Source of the DNA: an uncultured Lachnospiraceae bacterium
Lineage (GTDB): Bacteria > Bacillota > Clostridia > Lachnospirales > Lachnospiraceae
Reading direction: 5' to 3'
Length of the DNA stretch: 64,000 nucleotides
Assembly: GCA_948688495.1 (NCBI GenBank)
Contig: CAPQSW010000013.1
Coordinates: forward strand, 281-64,280
The translations under genes were made by a program, and so were the position numbers. The notes beneath the pieces were generated by a model. The model saw only the letters and a list, made by a program, of their open reading frames with translations, had not been told where the DNA came from and did not search any database. Positions 50,888 through 59,247 of the stretch are shown piece by piece; within the stretch, counting starts at the first letter, position 1, and each line of letters starts with the position of its first letter.

Positions 50888-52333
50888 ATGAATATTAATG
50901 AAATAGAAAAATCTACGGATTTTGACAAGCTGCACGAGGAATGCGGTGTATTTGGCATGTACGATTTTGAGGGAAATGATGTGGCGTCTACCATTTATTA
51001 CGGGCTTTTTGCTTTGCAGCACCGTGGCCAGGAGAGTTGTGGCATTGCTGTCAGTGAGACGGACGGACCGGCGAGAAAAGTATCTTCCTGCAAAGGGATG
51101 GGGCTTGTAAATGAAGTCTTTGCAGATGGGGCTTTTGATGGAATGAGAGGAGATATAGGTGTGGGACATGTCCGCTACTCCACGGCGGGAGCTTCCATCA
51201 GGGAGAATGCCCAGCCTCTGGTTTTAAGTTACGTGAAGGGAACGTTGGCGCTTGCACATAATGGCAATCTTATCAATGCCAATGAACTGCGGGAGGAACT
51301 TGCGTACACTGGGGCAATTTTTCAGACGACAATTGATTCGGAGGTAATTGCCTATCATATTGCGCGGGAACGGCTTGTCTCAAAGACGGCGGAGGAGGCG
51401 GTAAGACGGGCAGCAGCCAAATTAAAAGGTGCATTTTCACTGGTCGTTATGAGTCCACGGAAGTTGATAGGAGCCAGAGACCCCTTTGGATTCAAGCCTC
51501 TTTGTATAGGGAAGCGGGATAATGCTTATGTGATTGCATCTGAGACCTGTGCGCTTGAGACCATAGGGGCTGATTTTGTGCGTGATGTCCTTCCGGGAGA
51601 GGTTGTCACCATTACACCAGCGGGCATTGCCTCAGATACCAGTCTCTGTCTGCCCAGCGGGAAAGAAGCAAGATGCATTTTTGAATATATTTATTTTGCA
51701 AGGCCGGACAGCCATATTGACGGGGTCAGCGTTTATGCCTCACGGATAAAAGCGGGGCGCTTCCTTGCCATGGATTCACCGGTGGAGGCTGACTTGGTGG
51801 TAGGGGTGCCGGAGTCGGGAAATGCAGCGGCGCTGGGATATTCCATGGAATCAGGGATACCGTATGGGACAGCATTTATAAAGAACGGTTATGTGGGGCG
51901 GACATTCATCAAACCCAAACAAAGCAGCCGTGAGTCCAGTGTAAAAGTAAAGCTGAATGTGCTGAAAGAATCGATACAGGGAAAACGCGTTATTATGATT
52001 GATGATTCGATTGTCAGAGGGACGACATCAGACCGTATCGTACGTATGTTGCGGGAGGCGGGAGCTACAGAAGTCCATGTGAGGATTTCTTCACCGCCAT
52101 TTTTGTGGCCATGTTACTTTGGAACGGATATACCTGAACGGGAACAACTGATTGCTTATGACCGGACGGTTGATGACGTTTGCAGGGTAATCGGGGCGGA
52201 CAGCCTGGGATACCTGAATATTGATCGTCTGGGACAGATGGCAGAGGGTCTGTCTATCTGTAAAGGATGTTTTACCGGGATTTACCCTATAGATCCACCA
52301 ACAGAGGATATCAGAGGAAACTATGAGCGATAG
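50888..52333 (+). CDS. purF: Amidophosphoribosyltransferase
   Basis: 481 aa. It makes phosphoribosylamine from PRPP and glutamine, the first step of purine synthesis. The N-terminal propeptide of 18 residues ends before the nucleophile Cys19 (HEECGVFG). The glutaminase domain is followed by the PRPP-binding VIMIDDSIVRGTTSD. Cysteines in EARCIFEY, LWPCYFG and ICKGCF fit the iron-sulfur type of enzyme known in Bacillus. Between purC and purB in one operon. Confidence 0.96.
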   Translation: MNINEIEKSTDFDKLHEECGVFGMYDFEGNDVASTIYYGLFALQHRGQESCGIAVSETDGPARKVSSCKGMGLVNEVFADGAFDGMRGDIGVGHVRYSTAGASIRENAQPLVLSYVKGTLALAHNGNLINANELREELAYTGAIFQTTIDSEVIAYHIARERLVSKTAEEAVRRAAAKLKGAFSLVVMSPRKLIGARDPFGFKPLCIGKRDNAYVIASETCALETIGADFVRDVLPGEVVTITPAGIASDTSLCLPSGKEARCIFEYIYFARPDSHIDGVSVYASRIKAGRFLAMDSPVEADLVVGVPESGNAAALGYSMESGIPYGTAFIKNGYVGRTFIKPKQSSRESSVKVKLNVLKESIQGKRVIMIDDSIVRGTTSDRIVRMLREAGATEVHVRISSPPFLWPCYFGTDIPEREQLIAYDRTVDDVCRVIGADSLGYLNIDRLGQMAEGLSICKGCFTGIYPIDPPTEDIRGNYER

Positions 52334-52347
52334 GAAAGGAGATTATT

Positions 52348-53799
52348 ATGTCAACAGACAGATATAACAGTCCATTGTCTGAGCGTTATGCAAGTAAGGA
52401 GATGCAGTACATTTTTTCACCGGATATGAAATTCCATACCTGGAGAAAATTGTGGATTGCCCTTGCAGAGACGGAGATGGAGCTTGGGTTAAGCGAAAAT
52501 GGGAAACCAGTCATTACACAAGAGCAGATTGACGAATTGAAAAGCCACGTGGATGATATTAACTATGATGTGGCAAAGGCACGGGAAAAAGAAGTACGCC
52601 ATGATGTCATGAGCCATGTCTATGCTTATGGGCAGCAGTGTCCGAAAGCGGCAGGCATCATTCATTTAGGGGCGACATCCTGTTATGTGGGAGATAACAC
52701 GGATATAATCGTAATGGATGAGGCATTAAAGCTGGTGCGTGGGAAACTCATAAATGTAATTGCCAAATTGGCTGAATTTGCGGATACGTATAAAGGACTG
52801 CCCACGCTTGCGTTTACACATTTTCAGCCGGCACAGCCTACGACTGTTGGGAAGCGTGCTACTTTATGGCTGCAGGAATTTCTTATGGATCTTGAGGATT
52901 TGGAATATGTTATGGGAAGCTTGAAGCTGCTTGGTTCTAAGGGGACCACAGGGACACAGGCAAGTTTTCAGGAATTATTTGCAGGAGACCAGGAGACCAT
53001 TGATAAGATTGATCCCATGATTGCAGAAAAAATGGGATTTGCAAAATGCTATGCAGTATCCGGGCAGACGTATTCCAGAAAGGTTGATACCAGGGTGGCG
53101 AATATTTTGGCTGGCATAGCGTCAAGCGCTCATAAGATGTCGAATGACATCCGACTGCTCCAGCATCTGAAAGAAGTGGAAGAACCATTTGAAGAGAATC
53201 AGATTGGCTCCTCAGCGATGGCGTACAAACGCAATCCGATGCGGAGTGAGCGTATCGCGTCCCTGGCACGTTATGTGATGGTGGATGCCTTAAATCCGGC
53301 GATTACTTCCGCGACCCAGTGGTTTGAACGCACATTGGATGATTCTGCCAATAAACGTCTGTCCATCCCAGAAGGGTTTCTTGCAATTGATGGTATTTTA
53401 GACTTGTGTCTGAATGTTGTGGATGGATTGGTTGTATATGACAAGGTTATCCGTAAACATATGATGGCGGAGCTGCCATTTATGGCGACAGAAAATATTA
53501 TGATGGATGCAGTAAAGAATGGCGGGAACCGTCAGGAGCTGCATGAGAAAATCCGACAGCTTTCCATGGAAGCAGGCAAAAATGTCAAGGTGGAGGGGAA
53601 AGAGAATAATTTACTTGAGCTGATTGCGTCAGACCCATCCTTTAATTTGACATTAGAAGAATTAAAAGATTCCATGGATCCATCCAAATATGTGGGACGT
53701 GCACCGATTCAGGTAGAAAAGTTTCTGTCACAGGTGGTACAACCGGTTTTGGAGAAAAATCAGGATATTTTAGGGATGACCGCGGATATCAATGTATAG
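52348..53799 (+). CDS. purB: Adenylosuccinate lyase
   Basis: 483 aa. It acts twice in purine synthesis: SAICAR to AICAR, and adenylosuccinate to AMP. The fumarase/aspartase-type signature GSSAMAYKRNPMRSE (about residues 289-303) and the catalytic histidine-containing GATSCYVGDN are present. This is the longer ADSL form. AAAGGAG precedes the ATG; it lies 14 bp after purF. No purine riboswitch is visible before purC. Confidence 0.96.
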   Translation: MSTDRYNSPLSERYASKEMQYIFSPDMKFHTWRKLWIALAETEMELGLSENGKPVITQEQIDELKSHVDDINYDVAKAREKEVRHDVMSHVYAYGQQCPKAAGIIHLGATSCYVGDNTDIIVMDEALKLVRGKLINVIAKLAEFADTYKGLPTLAFTHFQPAQPTTVGKRATLWLQEFLMDLEDLEYVMGSLKLLGSKGTTGTQASFQELFAGDQETIDKIDPMIAEKMGFAKCYAVSGQTYSRKVDTRVANILAGIASSAHKMSNDIRLLQHLKEVEEPFEENQIGSSAMAYKRNPMRSERIASLARYVMVDALNPAITSATQWFERTLDDSANKRLSIPEGFLAIDGILDLCLNVVDGLVVYDKVIRKHMMAELPFMATENIMMDAVKNGGNRQELHEKIRQLSMEAGKNVKVEGKENNLLELIASDPSFNLTLEELKDSMDPSKYVGRAPIQVEKFLSQVVQPVLEKNQDILGMTADINV

Positions 53800-53889
53800 G
53801 GAAATGGAATAGAAAAGTGCAATCTCCCTTGTATAATCTTCCAATTACTGCAAATACTGTAATCAAAGCCAATGTGAAAGGAGAACAGT

Positions 53890-55209
53890 ATGAGTTTGTG
53901 TTTGAAGATTACAGATGTTCATGCAAGGGAGATTTTGGATTCCAGGGGAAATCCTACTGTGGAAGCGGATGTGACGGTGGAGACGACCAGTACTGGGAAG
54001 AAGACTACGGGCCGGGCTGCAGTTCCCTCCGGAGCATCTACCGGGCAGTTTGAAGCAGTGGAGCTGAGAGATGGGGAGCCGAGGTATTTTGGCCTGGGTG
54101 TTCAGAATGCAGTGAAGCACGTGAATGACAAAATTGCAAAGGTGTTAATTGGGAAAAATGCGTTAAATCAAGTGGAGATCGACCGTTGCATGATTGCAGA
54201 AGATGGGACGGATGACAAGATTAATCTTGGCGCCAATGCAATGCTCAGTGTTTCACTGGCAACAGCAAGGGCAGCAGCAAAAGCAATGGAGCTTCCGCTG
54301 TATCAGTATTTAGGAGGTGTCAACGCCAGGAGAATGCCGGTTCCCATGATGAATATATTGAATGGAGGGCGTCACGCAGATAATACTGTAGACTTCCAGG
54401 AATTTATGATTATGCCTGTTGGGGCGAAGAGTTTTCAAGAAGCATTGCGCATGTGCGCAGAGGTATACCATAATCTCAAGAAGATATGTGAAAAAGATGG
54501 ATTATCCACCGCAGTAGGCGATGAAGGCGGCTTTGCCCCGGATCTGCCGGATGCGGAAGCAGTACTTGAATTAATCATGGAAGCAGTAAAGGCATCCGGT
54601 TACCTTCCGGGAGAAGATTTTAGGATTGCATTAGATGCTGCCGCAAGTGAATTGTATGATGAGAAGACTGGAATGTACCATTTTCCGGGGGAATCTAAAG
54701 TGAAGGGTGAGAAGGTTGCCCGTAACACAGAAGAAATGATTGAATATTATGAGGGATTGATTGACAAGTTCCCGATTATTTCTATCGAGGATGGATTGGA
54801 CGAAGAAGACTGGGATGGCTGGCAGGCGTTGACGAAGCGGCTGGGTGAGCGTATCCAGTTAGTTGGAGACGATCTGTTTGTGACAAATACCAAACGTCTG
54901 GATGCAGGAATTAAATTGCAGACAGCAAATGCCATTTTGGTAAAAGTAAATCAAATTGGTACGCTGACCGAGGCAATGGAAGCCATTGAAACAGCACAGG
55001 GGAATGCATACCGTGCGGTGATTTCCCATCGTTCCGGAGAGACGGAAGACACTTTTATTGCAGATCTTGCCGTTGCAGTGAACGCCGGGCAGATTAAGAC
55101 AGGGGCTCCTTGCCGCGCAGAGCGTACAGCAAAGTATAATCAGCTTCTTCGGATTGAGGAGCAGCTTGGTGTTGTCGCGGAATATAAGAATCCGTTTAAT
55201 AAGATATAA
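53890..55209 (+). CDS. eno: Enolase
   Basis: 439 aa, standard length. It makes phosphoenolpyruvate from 2-phosphoglycerate. 'ILDSRGNPTVEADV' and the loop GRAAVPSGASTGQFEAVELRD near the start; metal-site residues in EFMIMPVGA ... ISIEDGLDEEDW; and the signatures 'LVKVNQIGTLTEAMEAI' and SHRSGETEDTFIADLAV are all there. A structured region follows. gpmI, the previous glycolytic enzyme, is elsewhere in the window. Confidence 0.98.
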   Translation: MSLCLKITDVHAREILDSRGNPTVEADVTVETTSTGKKTTGRAAVPSGASTGQFEAVELRDGEPRYFGLGVQNAVKHVNDKIAKVLIGKNALNQVEIDRCMIAEDGTDDKINLGANAMLSVSLATARAAAKAMELPLYQYLGGVNARRMPVPMMNILNGGRHADNTVDFQEFMIMPVGAKSFQEALRMCAEVYHNLKKICEKDGLSTAVGDEGGFAPDLPDAEAVLELIMEAVKASGYLPGEDFRIALDAAASELYDEKTGMYHFPGESKVKGEKVARNTEEMIEYYEGLIDKFPIISIEDGLDEEDWDGWQALTKRLGERIQLVGDDLFVTNTKRLDAGIKLQTANAILVKVNQIGTLTEAMEAIETAQGNAYRAVISHRSGETEDTFIADLAVAVNAGQIKTGAPCRAERTAKYNQLLRIEEQLGVVAEYKNPFNKI

Positions 55210-55292
55210 CAGTTGCCTGTCCAGCCGAAAGGAATCGTGTAAAATTCGTGCAAGCACGATTTTCCCCGGTTTATTCGGCTGGCTGAACTGTT
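55208..55292 (+). repeat. Nested stem-loop region after enolase
   Basis: AACAGTT (55208-55214) pairs with AACTGTT (55286-55292); CCAGCCGAA (55221-55229) with TTCGGCTGG (55274-55282); and AATCGTG (55233-55239) with CACGATT (55255-55261). An alternative inner hairpin is TCGTGC-aa-GCACGA. It may terminate eno transcription or mark a structured 3' UTR element. Confidence 0.55.
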
Positions 55293-55321
55293 ACGGACTG
55301 TAATTATATTGTGAAAAAAGC

Positions 55322-55350
55322 TTGAAAAAGTTACCAGGTTATGATATGAT
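55322..55350 (+). promoter_or_regulatory. Promoter of secG
   Basis: TTGAAA (55322-55327), 17-bp spacer, TATGAT (55345-55350). Confidence 0.55.
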
Positions 55351-55394
55351 GAAAAAAGTTATGAGCAGGAACTATTTCAGGAGGTAGGATTAAA

Positions 55395-55634
55395 GTGGAA
55401 ATATTAAAAACGGTGTTAATTGTAGTATTAATATTAATAAGTATTGCATTGACAGTGGTTGTATTGATGCAGGAAGGAAAATCAGCAGGACTTGGAGCTA
55501 TCAGTGGTGCAGCAGATACATACTGGGGCAAGAATAAAGGGCGTTCCATGGAGGGAAGGCTTGTGATGGCTACCAGAATTATGGTAATATTATTCCTGGT
55601 GATTTCGGCTGTATTAAATATCGGAAGCTTTTAG
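55395..55634 (+). CDS. secG: Preprotein translocase subunit SecG
   Basis: 79 aa with a GTG start and CAGGAGG upstream. Two membrane helices (about residues 2-25 and 57-76) with the loop 'LMQEGKSAGLGAISGAADTYWGK' between them are diagnostic. It is the accessory subunit of the SecYEG channel. Its neighbours secG-rnr-smpB-ssrA form the usual Firmicute order. A terminator follows. Confidence 0.93.
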   Translation: MEILKTVLIVVLILISIALTVVVLMQEGKSAGLGAISGAADTYWGKNKGRSMEGRLVMATRIMVILFLVISAVLNIGSF

Positions 55635-55640
55635 GAATCG

Positions 55641-55669
55641 AAAGACTGTCAATATGGCAGTCTTTTTTC
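55641..55669 (+). terminator. Terminator after secG
   Basis: AAAGACTG (55641-55648) pairs with CAGTCTTT (55658-55665), followed by TTTTCTTC. The sequence ATCGAAAGACT recurs just downstream at about 55674-55684. Confidence 0.8.
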
Positions 55670-55686
55670 TTCTATCGAAAGACTTG

Positions 55687-55845
55687 TCACGCTAGCGCGT
55701 GAAGGTTTCTTCCTACTTAGAAGAAAAATAATATGCGCGCTTGCACAAGAGGAAAATATTCCTTCGCAATTGTGCTCGGTGCTTCAAAGTGTGCAACCCC
55801 CTCAAGATTGAGGGGATAGGGGAGCTGAAGTGGGCTTGCCCACTT
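55687..55845 (+). repeat. Row of five hairpins upstream of rnr
   Basis: Stems: TCACGC/GCGTGA (55687-55702); TTTCTTC/GAAGAAA (55706-55726); GCACAA/TTGTGC with inner AGGAA/TTCCT (55743-55775); CCCCTCAA/TTGAGGGG (55798-55815); AAGTGGGC/GCCCACTT (55828-55845). None has a T run. The rnr start is only 22 bp after the last. Confidence 0.6.
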
Positions 55846-55867
55846 TGTTCTCTTATAGGAGAAATTT

Positions 55868-58006
55868 ATGGAAAAAGAATTGTTAGAAAACAGAAAAAAG
55901 ATGATTTATGAATTTATGTGCAGTGATCTTTATGTTCCTATGAAGATTAAGGAGCTTGCCGTCCTCTTAGATGTGCCACGGGAAGAACGTTTGGCATTGG
56001 AAGAAGTATTAAATGAACTGCTGGCAGAAGGAAAGATAGAAGTTTCAAAGCGTGGAAAATACATGAAATCAGACGGTAAATACATTGTAGGTGTTTTTAC
56101 CGGAAATATCCGGGGATTTGGCTTTGTGACTGTAGAGGGGGAAGCGGAAGATATTTTTATACCGGAGTCACAGATTAATGGCGCTATACATGGGGATTTT
56201 GTGCAGATCACACTGCAGGATGCTAAAGCAGTACAGGGCAGGCGCAGAGAAGGAACTGTGGTAAAGATTTTGCGAAGAGGAATTACCCAGGCAGTGGGGA
56301 CTTTTCAGAAGAACAAGAATTTTGGATTTGTCATCCCGGATAATCTGAAACTGGGGCAGGATATTTTTATTCCCCAGGAATATTCCAAAGGAGCGGTGGA
56401 TGGACACAAAGTAGTAGTAGAAATCACGGATTATGGGAATGAAAGGAAGAAACCAGAAGGGAAAATCATAGAGATTATTGGACATACCAATGACCCTGGA
56501 ATAGATATTATGTCTATCGTTAAGGGATATGGACTGCCAACAGAATTTCCTGAAAAAGTGTTAAAACAGGCAGAAAATGTAGGAAAACCAGTGAGTGGCG
56601 CCGACATGGCAGGAAGGAAGGATGTCCGTGACTGGCAGATGGTAACAATAGACGGTGAGGACGCAAAGGATTTGGATGATGCTATTACCCTGACGAAAGA
56701 GGGAGAAAATTACCGTTTGGGCGTGCACATTGCGGATGTAACAAATTATGTACAGGAGCACAGTGCATTGGATGTGGAGGCACTGGAGCGCGGCACCAGT
56801 GTTTATCTGGTTGACCGGGTGATTCCTATGCTCCCTCATACGTTGTCCAATGGCATCTGTTCGTTAAATGCCGGGGAGGACAGGCTTGCATTGAGTTGTA
56901 TTATGCTTATTGATAAGAAGGGGACAGTCATTGAGCATGAAATTGCACAGACAGTTGTACGGGTGGATAGCAGGATGAGTTATACCAGTGTGCGTAAGAT
57001 TTTAAAAGATAAAGATGATGCAGAACGGGAAAAATATAGGGATCTGGTTCCCATGTTTGAGTTGATGGAAGAATTGGCTGCGATTTTGCGCGAGAAGAGA
57101 AGAAAACGCGGATCTATTGATTTTGATTTTCCTGAAACAAAGATTATCTTAGACAGGCAGGGCAGACCGCTTCAAATAAAGCCCTATGAACGGAATGTCG
57201 CAACGCGCATTATTGAGGATTTCATGTTGATTGCCAATGAGACGGTAGCACAGGATTTCTTCTGGCAGGAAATTCCATTTGTATACCGGACGCATGCGAT
57301 CCCAGATTCTGAGAAAATCCGTAAGCTGGGAACGTTTATCAATAATTTTGGTTATTCCATTAAGATTGGCCAGGATGAGATTCATCCCAAGGAATTGCAG
57401 AAACTGTTAGAGAAGATCGAGGATACACCGGAGGAGCCCTTGATTAGCCGTCTGACTCTGCGTTCCATGCGACAGGCAAAGTATACGGTACAGTGCACTG
57501 GGCATTTTGGACTTGCCACGCAGTATTACTGTCACTTTACGTCCCCTATCCGCCGTTATCCTGATTTGCAGATACACCGCATCATCAAAGAAACACTGCG
57601 GGGAAAAATGAATGAGAAACGGCTGGAGCATTATGAAAAAATACTGCCAAAGGTGGCAGAGCAGTCCAGTGCCATGGAACGCCGGGCGGAAGAAGCAGAG
57701 CGGGAGACAGATAAGCTGAAAAAAGTGGAGTACATGTCAGAGCATATCGGAGAGACTTTTGAGGGGGTTATTTCCAGTGTGACATCGTGGGGAATGTATG
57801 TGGAACTTCCCAATACGATTGAGGGAATGATACACATCAATAACATGACTGACGATTATTATCATTTCAATGAGGAAACTTATGAATTGATCGGAGAAAG
57901 GACCGGCAAGGTGTATAAGCTGGGGCAGTCAATTCAGGTCGTAGCGGCACAGGCCGATAAATTTATGAGAACCATAGATTTCGTTTTGCCAGGCATGAAA
58001 TATTAA
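55868..58006 (+). CDS. rnr: Ribonuclease R
   Basis: 712 aa. It is the 3'-to-5' exoribonuclease that degrades structured RNA and clears the mRNA after trans-translation. Order: winged helix (about residues 10-75), cold-shock domains (80-225), RNB catalytic domain (about 255-585, metal-binding EDAKDLDDAITL near residue 269), and S1 domain (about 635-712, 'EGVISSVTSWGMYVEL'). AGGAGAAAT precedes the ATG. smpB follows after 18 bp. The C-terminal lysine-rich tail of some homologues is absent. Confidence 0.97.
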   Translation: MEKELLENRKKMIYEFMCSDLYVPMKIKELAVLLDVPREERLALEEVLNELLAEGKIEVSKRGKYMKSDGKYIVGVFTGNIRGFGFVTVEGEAEDIFIPESQINGAIHGDFVQITLQDAKAVQGRRREGTVVKILRRGITQAVGTFQKNKNFGFVIPDNLKLGQDIFIPQEYSKGAVDGHKVVVEITDYGNERKKPEGKIIEIIGHTNDPGIDIMSIVKGYGLPTEFPEKVLKQAENVGKPVSGADMAGRKDVRDWQMVTIDGEDAKDLDDAITLTKEGENYRLGVHIADVTNYVQEHSALDVEALERGTSVYLVDRVIPMLPHTLSNGICSLNAGEDRLALSCIMLIDKKGTVIEHEIAQTVVRVDSRMSYTSVRKILKDKDDAEREKYRDLVPMFELMEELAAILREKRRKRGSIDFDFPETKIILDRQGRPLQIKPYERNVATRIIEDFMLIANETVAQDFFWQEIPFVYRTHAIPDSEKIRKLGTFINNFGYSIKIGQDEIHPKELQKLLEKIEDTPEEPLISRLTLRSMRQAKYTVQCTGHFGLATQYYCHFTSPIRRYPDLQIHRIIKETLRGKMNEKRLEHYEKILPKVAEQSSAMERRAEEAERETDKLKKVEYMSEHIGETFEGVISSVTSWGMYVELPNTIEGMIHINNMTDDYYHFNEETYELIGERTGKVYKLGQSIQVVAAQADKFMRTIDFVLPGMKY

Positions 58007-58024
58007 AGATAGAGAGGAAAAGCA

Positions 58025-58492
58025 ATGGGGAAAGGAAGTATGAAGCTTATTGCCAACAACAAGAAAGCATTTCACGATTATTTTATTGAAGATAAATTTG
58101 AGGCTGGGATCAGCCTTGCAGGGACGGAAGTAAAATCACTGCGGATGGGAAAATGTTCCATCAAGGAATCGTTCATCCGTATTGAAAAAGGTGAGGTTAT
58201 TATTTATGGCATGCATATCAGTCCTTATGAAAAGGGCAATATTTTTAATAAGGATCCACTGCGTCCTAGAAAGCTCTTACTTCACAGGTATGAGATTAAC
58301 AAGATAGAAGGCAAGATGACAGCAAAAGGATATACAATTGTACCATTGCAGGTGTATTTTAAAGGAAGTCTGGTTAAAGTGGAAATTGCCCTTGCACGAG
58401 GAAAGAAGCTTTATGACAAGCGTCAGGATATTGCCAAAAAGGATATGCGCAGAGAGACGGAGAGGGAATTCAAAGTACGCAATCTATTGTAA
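58025..58492 (+). CDS. smpB: SsrA-binding protein SmpB
   Basis: 155 aa, normal length. SmpB binds tmRNA and brings it to stalled ribosomes. 'KLIANNKKAFHDYFIEDKFEAGISL' then GTEVKSLR and the C-terminal 'LYDKRQDIAKKDMRRETERE' are diagnostic. A GAGAGGAAA sequence lies upstream. ssrA starts 88 bp after the stop, with its own promoter. Confidence 0.97.
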   Translation: MGKGSMKLIANNKKAFHDYFIEDKFEAGISLAGTEVKSLRMGKCSIKESFIRIEKGEVIIYGMHISPYEKGNIFNKDPLRPRKLLLHRYEINKIEGKMTAKGYTIVPLQVYFKGSLVKVEIALARGKKLYDKRQDIAKKDMRRETEREFKVRNLL

Positions 58493-58519
58493 TGCAGCAG
58501 TTTAGCTGCAAAATTTTTC

Positions 58520-58548
58520 TTGACAGAATGAGCGTAAGCTGTTACAAT
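58520..58548 (+). promoter_or_regulatory. Promoter of ssrA
   Basis: TTGACA (58520-58525), 17-bp spacer, TACAAT (58543-58548), 32 bp before the mature 5' end. Confidence 0.7.
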
Positions 58549-58579
58549 AAAGTACTGCTGAACAACAGCATTTAAACCA

Positions 58580-58922
58580 GGGGTTGTACTGGTTTCGACG
58601 GGGGTTGTGCAGCTATGGAAGCCATTGGCGGCTCCTGACCGCCTAAAAACGGGAATTATAAATATAAACGCTGAAGACAATTTAGCATACGCTGCCTAGT
58701 TGCAGCAGTCGGCCTTAGACCACCCACAGTCTGAGATACCGGCTTCGACTATGTGGGAAACGACATACGCAAAGCTTTGCGCGTATGGGCGTATTATGAA
58801 GCTACTGAAACCATCAGCCTGTCATTAGGCGTATGGCGGAGGGAATGACAAAATAATGACTGTAATGGGAGATGCCATAGTGAATTGACTTTCGGACAGG
58901 GGTTCGATTCCCCTCAGCTCCA
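58580..58922 (+). ncRNA. ssrA: Transfer-messenger RNA (tmRNA)
   Basis: The 5' end GGGGTTG (58580-58586) pairs with CAGCTCC (58915-58921) as the acceptor stem, and the T arm is GGGGTTCGATTCCCC. The CCA end is not encoded (CAGCTCCACGA follows). The tag reading frame GCT GAA GAC AAT TTA GCA TAC GCT GCC TAG (58670-58699) gives AEDNLAYAA; resumption one codon earlier would add N. It follows smpB and rnr, its working partners, and frees stalled ribosomes while tagging the peptide for proteolysis. Confidence 0.95.
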
Positions 58923-58932
58923 CGAATAAAAT

Positions 58933-58980
58933 AAATCCATCTGCTAGTATTTTTAGTCAATGGCAGGTGGATTTGTTTTG
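58933..58980 (+). terminator. Terminator after ssrA
   Basis: AAATCCATCTGC (58933-58944) pairs with GCAGGTGGATTT (58963-58974) with one G-T pair, followed by GTTTTG. Confidence 0.8.
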
Positions 58981-59061
58981 CTTCTAAGACGTTTGCAAAT
59001 GTTTTTATTTTGGGAAGTCTGGAAATTTAGATTGATTTTTGTGTGACATGAAAGAGGTGGC

Positions 59062-59089
59062 TTGAAAAATCACAGGAGTTTGTTATAAT
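59062..59089 (+). promoter_or_regulatory. Promoter of the chemoreceptor gene
   Basis: TTGAAA (59062-59067), 16-bp spacer, TATAAT (59084-59089). The rest of 58981-59247 shows only a small TTACC-tgt-GGTAA hairpin near 59137-59149 and no gene. Confidence 0.6.
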
Positions 59090-59247
59090 GGGAATATGAG
59101 AGTTATGTTTCAAAGTCTGGTTGATTTTGATGCGTTGTTACCTGTGGTAAGGAGGGATTCGTGATGTAGGAAGATACCTTATTGCGAAATGTGATATGAA
59201 AATAAGAAAAATAAAAATTACACACCAAAAGAAACGAGGATATTGAG

